From: Patagioenas fasciata
Taxonomy: Eukaryota > Chordata > Aves > Columbiformes > Columbidae
Length of the DNA stretch: 64,000 nt
NCBI RefSeq assembly: GCF_037038585.1
Contig: NC_092521.1
Location: 110,820,605 to 110,884,604 of the forward strand
Direction of reading: 5' to 3'
Shown: positions 13,781 to 26,700 of the stretch, in pieces
Layout: each line of letters begins with the position of its first letter
Numbering within the stretch: position 1 is the first letter of the stretch
The notes under the pieces: model-generated
The model's database searches: none
What the model was told of the DNA's origin: nothing
Seen by the model: only the letters and a program-made list of their open reading frames with translations
Position numbers and translations under genes: made by a program

Positions 13781-15431
13781 AATTTCTGGAACACTCTGTC
13801 ACACCTCTTCACATGTGTGAACTGTACCAGGCAATTTCATACCTGAGTAAAATTACATCTTAGGCTATAAGAGCATTTTGCAGACATTAAATGTTGTTGT
13901 ATTCCAGAAAAATAGTAACCATGAAGTATTTAGTCACTTATTTTTACATATGTGAATTGAGACACCCAAAGTTTATGGTTTTAGCCACAGTGATACAGTG
14001 AGTTGGTCCCTGAGCTGCTTATGAAACCTGAAAGCACTGTCTTCTGCTTTGCCTGCTCTGGTGTCATATGAACTGCAAAAACCACAGATAAATTGGAAGT
14101 AACACCGAGTAGGGACTTTTTATATCTAAGCAGAGGTCCCTAGGAGTACACTGTGTAAAAGCTGTGGTACCTCTTTATCACTTTTTCTAGTTCCCACAGA
14201 AGAGAGAGCTCAGTAGCATGCAATGGAAAAAAAAAAAAAAACAAACACACAGAAAAATGTGTGTATTGTGGTCAAAAGCAAAGTCTTTCCTCGGCAGCCT
14301 TCAATTTAAGAATTCTGTGAGCATGGATCCCTGCCAGCATCATTAAGGAGCAGTGACTCCCCGCTAACTGGTCCTGTTTCCTTTTCTAATGGATCACAGC
14401 ACAACAATGCATCTCATGTATGCCACAGTTGTCAGATTTCTTTGTCTTTAGCTCTTGGTAATCCAGCATTCGATCAACAAACCCCACAAACACCTATTTG
14501 AAGATTACAGTAGCAACAAGTTTATGAGGAAATAATGCATGTTCTTAGCAGCCCTGTATGAAAGCCACTAGTGAGGGTATGTCTTGAAAACGCCATAAAG
14601 CAGCCTAATTTTCAAAGATCCCAGCACTTTTAGGAAACAGTGATTCTGTAAAGGTATTGCCGATTTTTAAAAATGTCACCCTTCAACAGTACATAGAAGT
14701 GTGGTTTGTGCTTTTGTCCAGCTCTTGGACTGCCACACCTCCTTGTTGGGCAAAGCCCTACACTGTAGCTCCATAGGAAAACCTTGTCCCTGTATCCCTA
14801 AAGGTACATTCACTGTAGGAAACAGCCCCAGAGTTGTGCTGAACCTGTCTAGGCTGGTACGTTTTAGGGTGAGAGAGGGGATGGGGCAGGGGCACAGCCC
14901 AGACTCTGGAGACCGAGTGTCTGACCTGGCATGAGCTTCCTGTGAAGTCATAACATGTTTTTCTGCCACAGCTCTGAAATAGAAGAAAAAAAATACTGTC
15001 TTTCCTAACAGGAGCTATAGGAGGACCTCAGATTTAATGAATGAAATAGAGACATCATTTAAAGCATTAGAGAGATATTTTTTCCCCTCAAATCTTTTCC
15101 CACACATGCTCTCAGCAGGAAACTATGGATTGTAGTCAGCTGTTCTCTGGAATTCCTCCTGACCTGACTCATTTTTGGAAGAGAAGCTGATTCACATCCA
15201 GCTGTCTTGTGAACATCCAGCACATCTTTTCCTTTTTCCAAGGATGGATGGATAAATTGGTAGCGACTCCTCAGAGCAAGTTAAAGGTCTGACCCCAGAT
15301 GCAATACGTGCAGATGGTGTGGCAGGTTCCACCACTTCCTTTGCCTCTTTGCTTTCTCCGTCTTGCACAGCTCTGTGCACAAGTTAACAAGCTGGATCTG
15401 TCTGAATGGAAACATTCAAGTATTATGAAAG

Positions 15432-15460
15432 TTTCTTTTCTTTTCTTTTCTTTTTTTTTT
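15432..15460. repeat. (TTTTC)n pyrimidine microsatellite
   Basis: Repeated ttttc units running into a T10 tract in the COA1 upstream flank. A similar shorter ctttctttcttt run lies at 2000-2015. Confidence 0.85.
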
Positions 15461-18229
15461 AAATGGTTCTCATCATAACTTTTTCTTCCCCTTTTTGTCT
15501 TTATGAGAGTAGAATGTTTCTAGGTCAGAATCCCTGATGGTCTTGTGCTGGTTTTGTTGTTCCATGCTTATTAAAAAGTCACGAGTCTTTGAGGTTATTT
15601 TTTCCCAGATCTTAATTTGTGTTAACAGATTTAGCTGATACTGAACCAGTTCTGCTCATACAGGCAAGGACCAACTTCTGGAAACAATCCAGGTGTCCAA
15701 GATGTTCGAAAGTAATCAGTTTTCCTCAAAGCCTTAGGCTTTAAGTGTTGATCTGATGTATTACAAAGGGACTTGACTTTCAGAAGAAGGGTAGGGTCAG
15801 CATTTTCTGGGGGAGGGAACCTTCTGAGGAGGGTGTAAAGATGGACACTTGAAATAAACTTACCACATCTGAGAATCTGGAGGGGGTTAGGGCAGCATTT
15901 TATTTATTTTTGGTTTTCAGTAGGAAGTATGAATAAGAGCAAGGTGTTCGTGAAGTGCCGAAAGTATGTATACTACTATATAATAAAAGGCATTATGTCA
16001 GCAAGATGTTTCGCCTTAGGGCTGCAAACCTTCCCATCTCTGCTGATATTTTTAAAGGCTCTGTAAACTGGGCTGATCACGGCAGAGTAGAACAGATGTT
16101 TTACCTCCTCATTTCTGGAAGCAGATGCCTTACAAGGGAATAAGCATCATATGATTCATACCATGTTTGTGCCTTAAACATTTTTTCCTGTGACTGCCTC
16201 CCCTGGCATTCTCTTTCTTTAGGTCACCATCTACTTCTTGCCTATTTAATGCATGCATGTGGATTGTATTACTGACAGTAGTAAGACTACAGACAGGCAT
16301 AAACCTTATCAGAAGTGTAGATGGAGACTGTAAACTTCCAGACAGGTACTAACTTTTAACGTAGCCCCATATAGTTCCTAGCCCAATGATATCTGCAGTA
16401 AATGTGACCTGATTGCCAGGGAGGTTATTGCAGACTCCTTGTTTTTCGTGACTTTTTTCCCCATCTCAGGATTTAATAAGGTGACTTAAAGCTAGGTAGG
16501 TTGTTGGTTTCGGCTCTGAGAATTTATCAGTGTCTTTGGCATAACTAATGTTCTGGACACAGATAAATGGCGGCAGACTGGCAAGAGAGCTAAGTAGTTA
16601 CCACTGCTATGCAGGTATTGCAGGCTCTTTGATCTTTCCATGAGAAACGGTTTGATACTCTCCACTGATCATTTACCGTGCAGGTTCGGTGAACCTATTA
16701 TAGGAAACTATATAGAGAAAATACACATCATGCTATGAAAACTTCCCTGGCTTGACAGTCTACTTCTGCTAAGCTCCTGCTAAGCACAGAGTGCTATTCC
16801 CTCTCATCCTGACAGCATGAGACTGTCGAAGGACTATATTAGCTCGTTCTTTATGAGATTCTTTTGTTTTAATGTGCCCATTTGCAAGCCAGGCTGTGAC
16901 GCAGGCGGTGGGGAGGTGTGCGTAGAGTGTGGAGTAATTCTTTTGAACCTTGGATTGCAGCGTTCATGACTTTCCTGCCAGTGACAGGGAAGCCAAGAAG
17001 CTGTCCTATAGGTTTCTCAGGTAAACCACTCACTGTTAAAACCATAAACACTACTGATCTTTTCTTCCGGTACCTTGGATGTAAGTTTTTCATTTGCCCT
17101 ACTTAAGAATTCTTACTCTTAAATTGTTTGCAGTTCACCTCTAAAACACAAAAAGTGAATTCACACCTTCCTCACCACTCCGTGGTGTCCAATTACAGAA
17201 ACATACAATTAGGGATGTTAATGACAGATTATTAGGCATTAACCTATAATGCTGTGCTCCAATAACAGCAAAAATGGGTCACACTGTGGGTATAATTATC
17301 CTCCTTCTCCAGTAACACGCCCTGGTCCTGCCTCTTTCCTGTGATATCACTTGTATTTAAGTACAAAGCATGGGCAGCTCCTGTTGTCTTGGATGATGGT
17401 CTGTAGTGGGTTGTTGAACTGGCTGGCATCTGAGTCTGGCCTTCTAAAAGACTGAACGAGCTATGATGTAGCATCTTTGCAGCTTGGGAGAAAAGCAAAA
17501 AAGGATTTAGGCAGCTGCCTTTGTTATCTGCAGTTAGGAAGAAAGAATCCCTTTCACAGAGGGATAAACTGAGGGATGGCAGAAGAAGTCTCCTTGGACA
17601 GTGGGAACAGTGGCCCCACTGTTTCTGTCTGCTTGGCACTGGGGTGGTGCAATAGTCTGCAGGGGAAGAGGGCATTTGGAAGGATGAAGGTAGGCAGGCA
17701 GGAGGAAGAAAAATGCAGTTCAAGCAAGCCTGCTGGATGAGACCCTGTAACATAAGAGCACATGGGGAAGTAGACTGTGACAGTGGGTACAGAAGATGTA
17801 CGAAGATATATAAATACGTAGAAACGTGCAAATGACAGCACTCAAGAGAGGAGGAAAAGGAAATGAAACTAAAATATCTGTAGGCACCGTGTCAGATTTT
17901 GTACCAGCTGAACAAGCCACCTGCATTGTTGTGTGTGCCTCAAGAGATGCAATGCAAGAATAAGGTGGCTGCTTAGTGTTCTTCTTAATCACTCTATTGT
18001 CTGCTTTCACTTTCCTGTTTAATTAGTTAGCAGTGAAGGCATAGAATAAACTTATCATGGTTTCCTGACTTGCCTGGAGTTGTCCCTTAAAAGAATTTTA
18101 ACCAGGGTAAGTCTAGGAATTGATCCATGAGACCCTTGAAGGGACCATTTCAAAGCTGGTTTTAAAGGTGTTTTACCTCCCTAAATGCCAAAATGTACCT
18201 TTTCAGTTCATCTGGAGAAGAATCACTGA

Positions 18230-18262
18230 GGAAAAAAAAAGAGAGAGAGGAAAAAAAAAAAA
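18230..18262. repeat. Polypurine tract
   Basis: Poly-A, then gagagagagg, then poly-A: a 33-base pure purine run in the COA1 upstream flank. Confidence 0.85.
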
Positions 18263-21200
18263 GGCGCTACTTCTACTTTTGTTTGACTGTGAATTAAGCA
18301 AACTTATTTTCTGCAAGTTGCTGAGCTATTGGTGAAGGCATATCAGACATACAAAAGCTTGGTATTTCTGAACATACTGGCAGGGACCACAATTTGTGCT
18401 ATTAATTCTCAGAAATTAGGTAAATAGCATGTTAAGACCTGAAAAAGGGGAAAATGACATGCTGAAATTATGATCCTGCCAAAACACTTGTGCTGTACTG
18501 TCCTGTCTTTGGTGACAGTACCGATGATGAAGGTATTTTGTAGACAGTGAGTGTCAAGAAGCCGTCTCTAAATTGTTGTCCTGGCATATTATTAGTATAG
18601 GAATTGGCTCACACCCAGATGCCTTATGGATCTTACAAGATCAATGGATGGGCAGGAGAGCAAGAATGTGAAATACAAGTGTGTGCTTGTGCTTGTCTGT
18701 GGTTTGCCTGATGTTACCCTCATCTCCTGTGACTTCCATGACTACCTGGGTGGCCTGCAGAAAAACTGGACCTGGGGCCAACACAAACCCCACCAGGCCA
18801 AGGGAGACTTCCATTGCAGAAAGGTCAGACAACAGTTCCAGCCTTGAAGATAGATGCTCAGATACACGTTCAGACCTATTTATGAGTTTGAATTTAATGT
18901 AATAGTAGTCTTTTGCCACACATATATTGCATGTCATGCCGACACCTCAAAGTTTAAAGGCTCCCAGCTGCTTGTGTTGGTGGCCCGGCAGTACGTTGTC
19001 TTGGCCCGGTGAGAAAGCCAGCAGTGATCTCACCAAGTTTTCATGGATCAAGTCACTTCTCTGAATTCAGTACTGTATTATTGTTTACTGTTTGGACTGC
19101 GATTAGCACCCAGAAGCCAGACATGCTGGTGGAGCTTGGTAGTGCCAGTAGGAGGAGGATGAAGAGGAGAAGTAGGAGGAAATGCCTTCCCCAAAGAACC
19201 TGCAGCCCCCATCTCCCTCGCTCAAGTCTTAGGCAGACAGAATGAATAAATGTGGCTTGCTGAAAATGCCCGTGCATCACCGCTAACTGCCTTTGGTGGG
19301 GATACCTGAGATCGACCTCTGCCACCACTGTAAAAATAATGACCTATACAAATTTCAGAGACCAAAACAGAAAAATCTGGATTTGGTGAAATAAGGGAGA
19401 CTCTCTTAAGCCCAGCCTATTTTTAGAAGGACCTCTGTGGAGAAAACAAAGTCTAATTAAATCCAGACTTTATTGCTACAGTAACCCACCATTTCATATG
19501 TGACCCTGGGAGTCTTCCACCTCTCTAGGTTTGTTAAATCTCATTGTTAACTGCCTGAGTCCTGCTTAGTTTCAAAGTCAAGCCTGAATACTACTTTCTC
19601 CACCATATCTTACTATTTGCAAGGCACAAAATGAACATCACTCGTATTAGAAATCTCTGGTCTTTAGTATTTTTTTTAGAGACTGATTCCTTTAGTAACT
19701 GTAGGCTCAGTGTTTTTGTGTGCTGATTTCTACTTAATCTTTCTTACTGCTGCAGATAGCACAGGGGAAGAAAAAAATATTTTTTTTCAGAACAGCATAG
19801 CTCGGAAATTGTGCTTTTTTTAATTACCGGCTGTGAAGAAATCTGTTTTTCCACCAGTTGACTTGCTTACTTTTTAGTGGTATAACAGGTTCTGAGGGGA
19901 GATTTCCACCACAGATAGCAGTGTGAGCTGCCCTCGTTAGGAGGCAATTGCACACTGTATCTGTAAGATTCTCCTAAATGCATTGTCTTACAGTTACTCC
20001 CTTTGTGTTGAATGAAGTCAGTGGGGTTTGGTTCTTCCCTTTAATAGTCTCTGCACTTTGCAGGCTCTAATTAATTTTCAGAAAGGCTCAGGACAGAAGG
20101 CACTCCTCTCGGCATGTCTCTGCTTCCCTTCCTTAGCGAGTCACCTCCATGGCACTTCAGCAGAGCAGCAGATGGTAGCAGCAAACACGGTTGGCCAGAG
20201 CGCAGAAATCCTAGCCACCAGCCCTCGCAAACAACAGTTCGTTACTATGTTTCCATCTTCTACAAGGTGACACCATTAATCTCCAGTGTCATCATCCAGA
20301 AGTCATCAGCAGCTGCATGCTGAGGGATGCTCGAGGATTTGGATGCAATATCTGGACATCCATACTGCAAAGGACTGTGATGGCAAGGAAGGGGAGCAGC
20401 AGCTTCTCTCTGAGGGCTGCACTGGGCTCCAAGGACACTTCTGTCCTTGCTTGTGGAAGCTAGCAGGTAATTGTGGCATCAAAGAGGAGGTTTGCAAGGT
20501 CTTGAGATGCTTGCTCTGAACCTCTTTCTGCAATATGCTGTCATAGGGCTGGCTTGGGGAAACAGACGAGAAGTAAGTGTGAGGAGAGTGTCAAGGGCTA
20601 GCCTGGGTCTGGGGTGGTCCATCCTGCAGGCCTCTCGCTGCTACTGAAAGCAAGCACCAGCTACATTCTCCCTGTTACAGCAATGATGACCTTCACAGAG
20701 CCAGTGTGGGTTGTACAGCTTGGGTGCGCCTCAGCCTCACGTCCCTGCCTCACCAGGACCAGCAACGGGCGACAGCTGCAGGCAGGGGTGGCACATTAGT
20801 AGCACTGCATGGGGCTGCAGTGCTTAGCAGTATCACCATTCCTTGGCTGCCAAGCTCCTTTGCCAGATGGCACCGTCTCGGCACAGCACCATCAGGGTGC
20901 TCACGGCCCCTGAGTTGCTGTGAGTGAAGGGGGTGAAGAGAGCATGTGCAAGAATGTGACTGATGGGCACAAAACTCCTCTTACTTTCCATCGCCTTTGT
21001 CTGGGTGCAAGCAGACCGTGAGACCTAACAAACCTCAAACCCACTGACAGTGAGTTGTGGAGCCTCTGATTTCCGTCCTTTGCTAGGCACGTCCCATGAG
21101 CCTCAGTCAAAACATCCTCACTTGTGCAAGAGCTCCACATTTTCCCATTTTAACTCAGCAAACTGCCAGCAGCACCCCTCCACCCCCAGACATTTGTGTT

Positions 21201-22204
21201 CAATTACCCTGAATTTCATCACAGAAAGCAAATTTTGCCTGGCCACAACTTTGAGTAGGGCAAAACCAAATACTGCAGGTCACAGCCTGTTGTATCTGAT
21301 CTGCTCTCCAGATTTACCACCTTTTTTGTTTTCTTCCTGTTATGTGGTGGTGTCAGATCCTCCTCCTGGCCAGACGGATCTTACAGGAAAATCTTATTAA
21401 TCAGATTTTGCAGTTTCGGGGTGTGTGGGGGGAGGGGTGTCAGGAAATAATGTTGTAAATTGCAATTTAAGGAAAGTTGCAAACACAAGCAAGCAAGCAG
21501 AAAGCTCTCCCTGTCCTTGTGAAATGACTGCTGCTGTTTCTCTGTAAAAACACACTTGTACTTCCTCTGCCACAGCTTCTCACACCACCCAAGTTCCCCA
21601 GGGCAAGTGAAGAAGAAAACTCATCAGAGAAGCAGATCAGGAAGGAGAGATGGTGACTAACTGTACTAATGGCACAATTTGGGGTTTTTTGAGGCATAAA
21701 ATAGACATAATGCACACGTGCTTCTCTGAGTTGCTAGCATTACTAGCCATCCATAAATTTGAAGTCATTTAAACAATAAATGTAGATATTAAGAGCTCTT
21801 AAAATCAACCTGGGTTGCATTCACGGTTTCCCTTGGTCTAGAGGATGCAAGAGGCGATGCACAGGCATGTCAGCAGAGAGGCAAATGGAGGGAGGCTGCC
21901 CGTGTCACCTGATCCAGCTACGATGGGAAAGACTCCTGACATTTGCCTCTCCACCCTTCTCTAAACTGTGGTTGTCAGCTGAGCAATGCCTGACTAATGC
22001 GTACCTGAGGGGATCTAGAGGTGGTTTTCACAACAGGACTCAAACGGCTTAGCCCAGGTCACATTTCTTTAACTGGTTTGAGCCTTGGTTTAACCAGGTC
22101 TCACTAACTGTAACCCTCAAGTGATATCATTGTGGCCACAATGAGCGCTGGCAGCCCAGAAAGCCAATTGTTTCCTGGGTTGCATCAAAAGGAGCATGGC
22201 TAGC

Positions 22205-22660
22205 AGGTCAAGGGAGGTGATTCTATCCCTTTGCCCCACTCTGGTGAGACCCCACCTGGAGTCCTTCATCCAACTCTGGAGCCCTCAGCACAGGAAAGAC
22301 ATGGACCCGTTGGAAAGGGGCCAGAGGAGGCCACAGAAATGATCAGAGAGCTGGAACAGCTCTGCTGTGAGGACAGGCTGAGAGAGTTGGGGTTCTTCAG
22401 CTTGGAGAAGAGAAGGCTCTGGGGAGAACTTACAGCAGCCTTCCAGTACCTGAAGAAAGCTGGAGAGGGACGTTTTAAAAGGCAACATGCTGCCCAGAGA
22501 AGCTGTGGATGCCTCATCCCTGGAAGTGTTCAAGGCCAGGTTGGATGGGGCTTTGAGCAGCCTGCTCTAGTGGAAAGTGTTCTGGCCCATGGCACGGAGG
22601 GTTGCAACTAGATGATCTTTAGGTCTCTTCCAACACAAACTGTTCTATGGGGTGTGAAGC
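22205..22660 (+). mobile_element. CR1 LINE 3' fragment with internal deletion
   Basis: The copy starts in ctctggtgagaccccacctg, runs through gaggacaggctgagagagtt and ends at agatgatctttaggtctctt, all typical CR1. The segment between about 22475 and 22490 jumps from the cctgaagaaagctggagagg part straight to ctgcccagagaagctgtgga, so roughly the EDGARLF-to-HWNRL part is missing. Ends are approximate. The readable frame at 22231-22611 is repeat derived, not a gene. Confidence 0.88.
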
Positions 22661-23678
22661 CTTTGGGATTAGAAATCACATACAGTTTCAGATGTTCAGA
22701 TGTCTACATTAGAGGGCAGCCTTTTCCTGTTTTTAATCTTTTTTTTTTTTTTTTTTTAATATTTATTGCTGTCAAGACCACTTGCTCTTACCATCCCAGC
22801 TGCAAGAGAAACAAGAGCATAAACCAATACTCAGATGCTCCGTCGAGTCCCACCCTGCCACAGCCTCAAGAAATGTGCTATTCCCCCACTGACACCTCAG
22901 CTCGACTCCTGCTAAGCTGCTGTGGCCAGGAGCATTAGCTTGAGCTCTTCAGGCCACACGGTCTCCCTCTTACCAAAACCATAGGAAGTGTTTAGTAGAT
23001 GGACTTTCTCAGAGGTGTTTCTTATTCTGCTGGGTCATTCATTCAGATGCCAAAATTGTGACTCATTAAAAGGGCAAGCTTGGGCTGGGGGGAGGGCAGG
23101 AAGGAAGAAAAATAGGCTTGCAAGAGCCTTCCTGTTTACCCATAGCTTGGGAAAAAAACCAAGACAACAGAATACCCACACCCTGGCTCCATTATCTTTG
23201 CTGGCACAGTGCTGGCTTGGCTCCGTCCCTCACCACTCCAGGCCAAATCCAGCCCTGCTGCGAGCGTGTTTACTTTAGAAGAGTTTGCTTGAGAGAGAAC
23301 CCCGGCCCCCCGAGCCTGAATGCTCACAGTGTGTGAGCGAGCGTGCAGGCACCACGAGCCCCCATGACAATGTGCCCCGGCACTGGCCCCTGGCCACACT
23401 GAGGAGGTCATTTTCTTCTCGGCAATTAGCAAAGTGGTGGCATCGCTAAAAGAAATTGAATAAACATATTCAACGCGGCTGGGTCCCCATTTTGCTCTGT
23501 TCTCACCACCCTTCCTTCTGGATGCATGGTGGGGCCCCAGTGAGCAAGAGCACGATGCCTGTGCCCTGCACTTTCATTCAGGCCTGGTTGGAAAGGGCTT
23601 TTAGGAAAGACGAGAAGGGGGGAAGTAACCCTTTAGCTTTCTTCTTTTATAACAAATGTCTTCCCTTTTTGTTTTCAG

Positions 23679-23782
23679 GGAGGAAAAAATGCCAGCTTCT
23701 CTAAGAAAACTGAAGCAAATGGCTGTTTTCATGGGTCTGTTCAGTGGCGGGGGATGCATCGTGATGTATAATCTTATGCAAA
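23679..23782 (+). CDS. COA1: COA1 first identified coding exon, with start codon and membrane segment
   Basis: The exon follows a pyrimidine-rich acceptor ending in tttttgttttcag and ends at a strong aaa|gtaagt donor. The ATG at 23689 lies in the context aaaaATGcc. It encodes 31 codons plus one base: [10 protein letters not shown], then the hydrophobic stretch to about residue 30. The ten exonic bases before the ATG are open in the same frame (GAG GAA AAA), and the exon starts at an acceptor. Translation could therefore begin in an unseen upstream exon, as in human COA1, whose aligned methionine lies about a dozen residues in from its start. I chose this ATG because it is the first one visible and gives a plausible N-terminal anchor. 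Confidence 0.85.
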
Positions 23783-26700
23783 GTAAGTCTTGGTGCTGTT
23801 AGCAACCTTATTTCTCCTCTGCTCCTTTCATTTGCTTTTGTGTAGTGGGGAAAATAGCAGCATGCAAGATGTGAAAAGCAAATGAAGTTAAGGGAAGTGT
23901 GGCTGAACCTCTGGGTTCTGCCTCCATGGGCTCTGCTTTGTTCAGCCTCAGGGCTGCTGCTCTCCCAAGTGCTGCTGCACACATTTCCAGAGGTGGGTAC
24001 TGAATAGGAATCAAGCTCCTGTGGTCAGGAGAAACTCTAGTTTCTGGGGGGTTTCCTGAGGGTGAGGGCAAAGTGAAAGCTTAGGCAGGTTTTGTTTCTT
24101 ACTGAGATTTTACAGCTGGGCAGGAAAAGAGGACCATCTGTGAGAGGGTATTAAAGTCTAGCGGTTTTATCTGCAAATCTCTGTGTGGTGCTGGCCCTTA
24201 AACACAACATGCCTGTGAAGTGCTAAGACATTAGTTTTTTTCTGAATGAAGGGCAGATAAGAGTGGTGTTCATTGAGAAGATGAGGACACGGAGAGAAAA
24301 GCTAAACAGGTGCCATTGCTGTTTATAAACAGCTCTAGTTGCCACAGGTCTTTGGCCAAGAATCCAAATTATTAGTAAAAATATGTTTATTTTCTTCTAA
24401 AATTGTTTCTAGATATTTGGCATGAGACCAGAAACAAGCTTTGCCTCTCTCTTGGTGGGTGCTATAGCCTTCTTGGCCCTATGCCTCTCACTCGCTGGTA
24501 CTATCAAATTACACTGCTTTTCAGCTAGCCTTATATCAGAGGATGCTGCCAGAAAAGTGTAACCAAGCCTGTTCCTCAAGCCCTCAGATAAGCTCTGAAA
24601 CCTCCTCTTCATTTTGCACGTATTAATAACAAATCAGACAAGGCTGGAAAGCAGGCTTTAATTTTAGGCAGCTCATACCCTCAAGCTCTGGAGCACATGA
24701 CAGATATATGATCCTCTTTAAAATACAGAATCTGGCTTTAACAAGGACATTAGCATTTTTTAATTTTCAGCTTCAACATTGGCATTGTTATCTAGAAATC
24801 TCTGGGGGAGGGCGGGAAAGTCACCCTCCATACTATATAGAAAGTCAAAGGGCTCATTCCCCGCATCACTTAGCTGTGTAATCAAGTGGTGCAACACGAT
24901 GGCTACTTCTTGCTCTGTTGCAATAGCAGTGGCCACCAAGTAGCTGTCTGATAACTTGGTGACAAGCCAACCAGGCTGTTGAAAGGACGCTTTGTGCTGC
25001 AGAATGCATCCTTCTGCAGCCTCCAGCAAACAGGGGAGCCACACTGGGACACTTCCTCCCTTGGCCCACACCTAAGGTTATCCCAGTTCCTTCTGCTATC
25101 CCAGTGTACATACCTGGCCTATACTGGGACCTGTGAGGAGCAAGTGGCTTCCATAGTGGTGGGAGCAGGGGGAGAGGTGTGCTTCAGGTTGAAGGGAAGT
25201 TTGCATGCACATGGTGTCTGCGAAAGCTTGTACAAACACTTGGGTAATCCTGTTTCTACTCACTCACTTTACTTCCACACCCTTCTCAAGGGAGCAGCCT
25301 CCCCGGCCAAGACCAGCATCCTTTCAGCTCTCCTGCTGAAAACGTGTGGACAAATGGACTGGTTGGGTATTTTATGTATTTTATTGTGTCCAGTTCTGGA
25401 CCCCTCAGTTCAAGCTTGAGACAGTCCAGCGCAGAGCCACAAAGATGATTAAGGGAGTGGAGCATCTCCCTTATGAGGAAAGGCTGAGGGAGCTGGGTCT
25501 CTTTAGCTTGGACAAGACGAAACTGAGGGGTGACCTTATTAATGTTTATAAATATGTAGAGGGCGAGTGTCATGAAAATGGAGCCAGGCTCTTCTCAGTG
25601 ACAACCAATGATAGGACAAGGGGCAGTGGGCACAAACTGGAACACAGGAGGTTCCACTTAAATATGAGAAGAAACTTCTTTACGATGAGGGTGATGGAAC
25701 ATTGGAACAGGCTGCCCAGGGAGGTTGTGGAGTCTCCTTCTCTGGAGACATTCAAAACCCACCTGGACACCTTCCTGTGTAACCTCATCTAGGTGTTCCT
25801 GCTCCAGTGGAGGGATTGAACTGGATGATCTTTCTAGGTCCCTTCCAATCCCTAACATTCTGTGATTCTGTGATAGGAGATTCTAACAAGAAACAGCTGA
25901 GAAGCAGCACCAGGAAACTTGAACCCATTTCCCCATCAACCTGCAGGATAAGCACAACATACTTTTAACATGGGGTGACTGCTTGCCATGATCTGTAGGC
26001 GCTAATGGGCTGGCGTGCTGCCACCCCTATTGCTGGAGCTCCTTAGGATGGTCCAGGGGTCCAGGGAGGACCAGCACAGACTGCAGCCTTGCAAAGCTGT
26101 TTCTGTGCCAACTGGGTGCTGCCTGCTCACAGGGGATGCCTCTAATGAGGGAGAGAGGGCAGCATACTTCTGCCTCACGCTCCAAGAGTAATACCAACAG
26201 GCAAGAGGCCAGGAAACGAACCTTACACCTTGTTTTAAACTCTTTGGAAGGCGAGAACCAAGTTGCCAGAGTGGAATTTTCACATGTGCATACTCCTGGC
26301 TTAACTCTGCCCTTCTTGAGTGAAGTGAGGCTGGTGTGAAGCATACCTAGAAGTCCCAACAGACAAGCCTTACAGCTGTTTATAAGCAAATCTCTGCCCC
26401 CATATGGAGGGTCGGCATGTTTCCAGCCTCACAGCTCTGCATTGTCCATTGGTGACCACTGCACAGCATTTCCCAGCTATACATGGCAACCAGACATTGA
26501 TAAATAACGATTTACCGCAATTGTCCTCCATATGCCAACAGTACAGCGTCCAGACTACTGTGCTATTGTTGCTGCTTGACCATTAACTCTAATGGCCATT
26601 CTTTGTGTCTCCCTTTCAATGCATCCGTCAGTAGAGCTGCAGCTTCATGGCTGCCACTTGAAAAGCTGTATCAAGACCACAGCAAGAGTTTCACAGCAGC

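Larger units (their letters stand above)
1..23678. other. Non-coding flank or upstream intron(s) of COA1
   Basis: No protein-coding exon could be recognised on either strand in this 23.7-kb block. It contains CR1 fragments (7.3, 10.5 and 22.2 kb), a hAT MITE (1.4 kb), a tandem duplication (7.74 kb) and several homopolymer tracts, listed separately. Mammalian COA1 has long 5' introns, so part of this block may be COA1 5'UTR intron; the next gene in the human order, BLVRA, was looked for and not seen. No CpG-island-like promoter is visible; the most GC-rich parts are near 20.3-21.1 kb and 23.2-23.4 kb. Confidence 0.55.

Noticed and set aside
22231-22611. 126-codon plus-strand frame
   Set aside because: Lies entirely in a CR1 fragment with an internal deletion.
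1-23678. BLVRA or another neighbouring gene upstream of COA1
   Set aside because: No peptide matching biliverdin reductase or another recognised family could be read from any frame.
25346-25792. 148-codon plus-strand frame resembling a real protein
   Set aside because: It is the C-terminal part of CR1 ORF2 within a 5'-truncated LINE copy, not a host gene.
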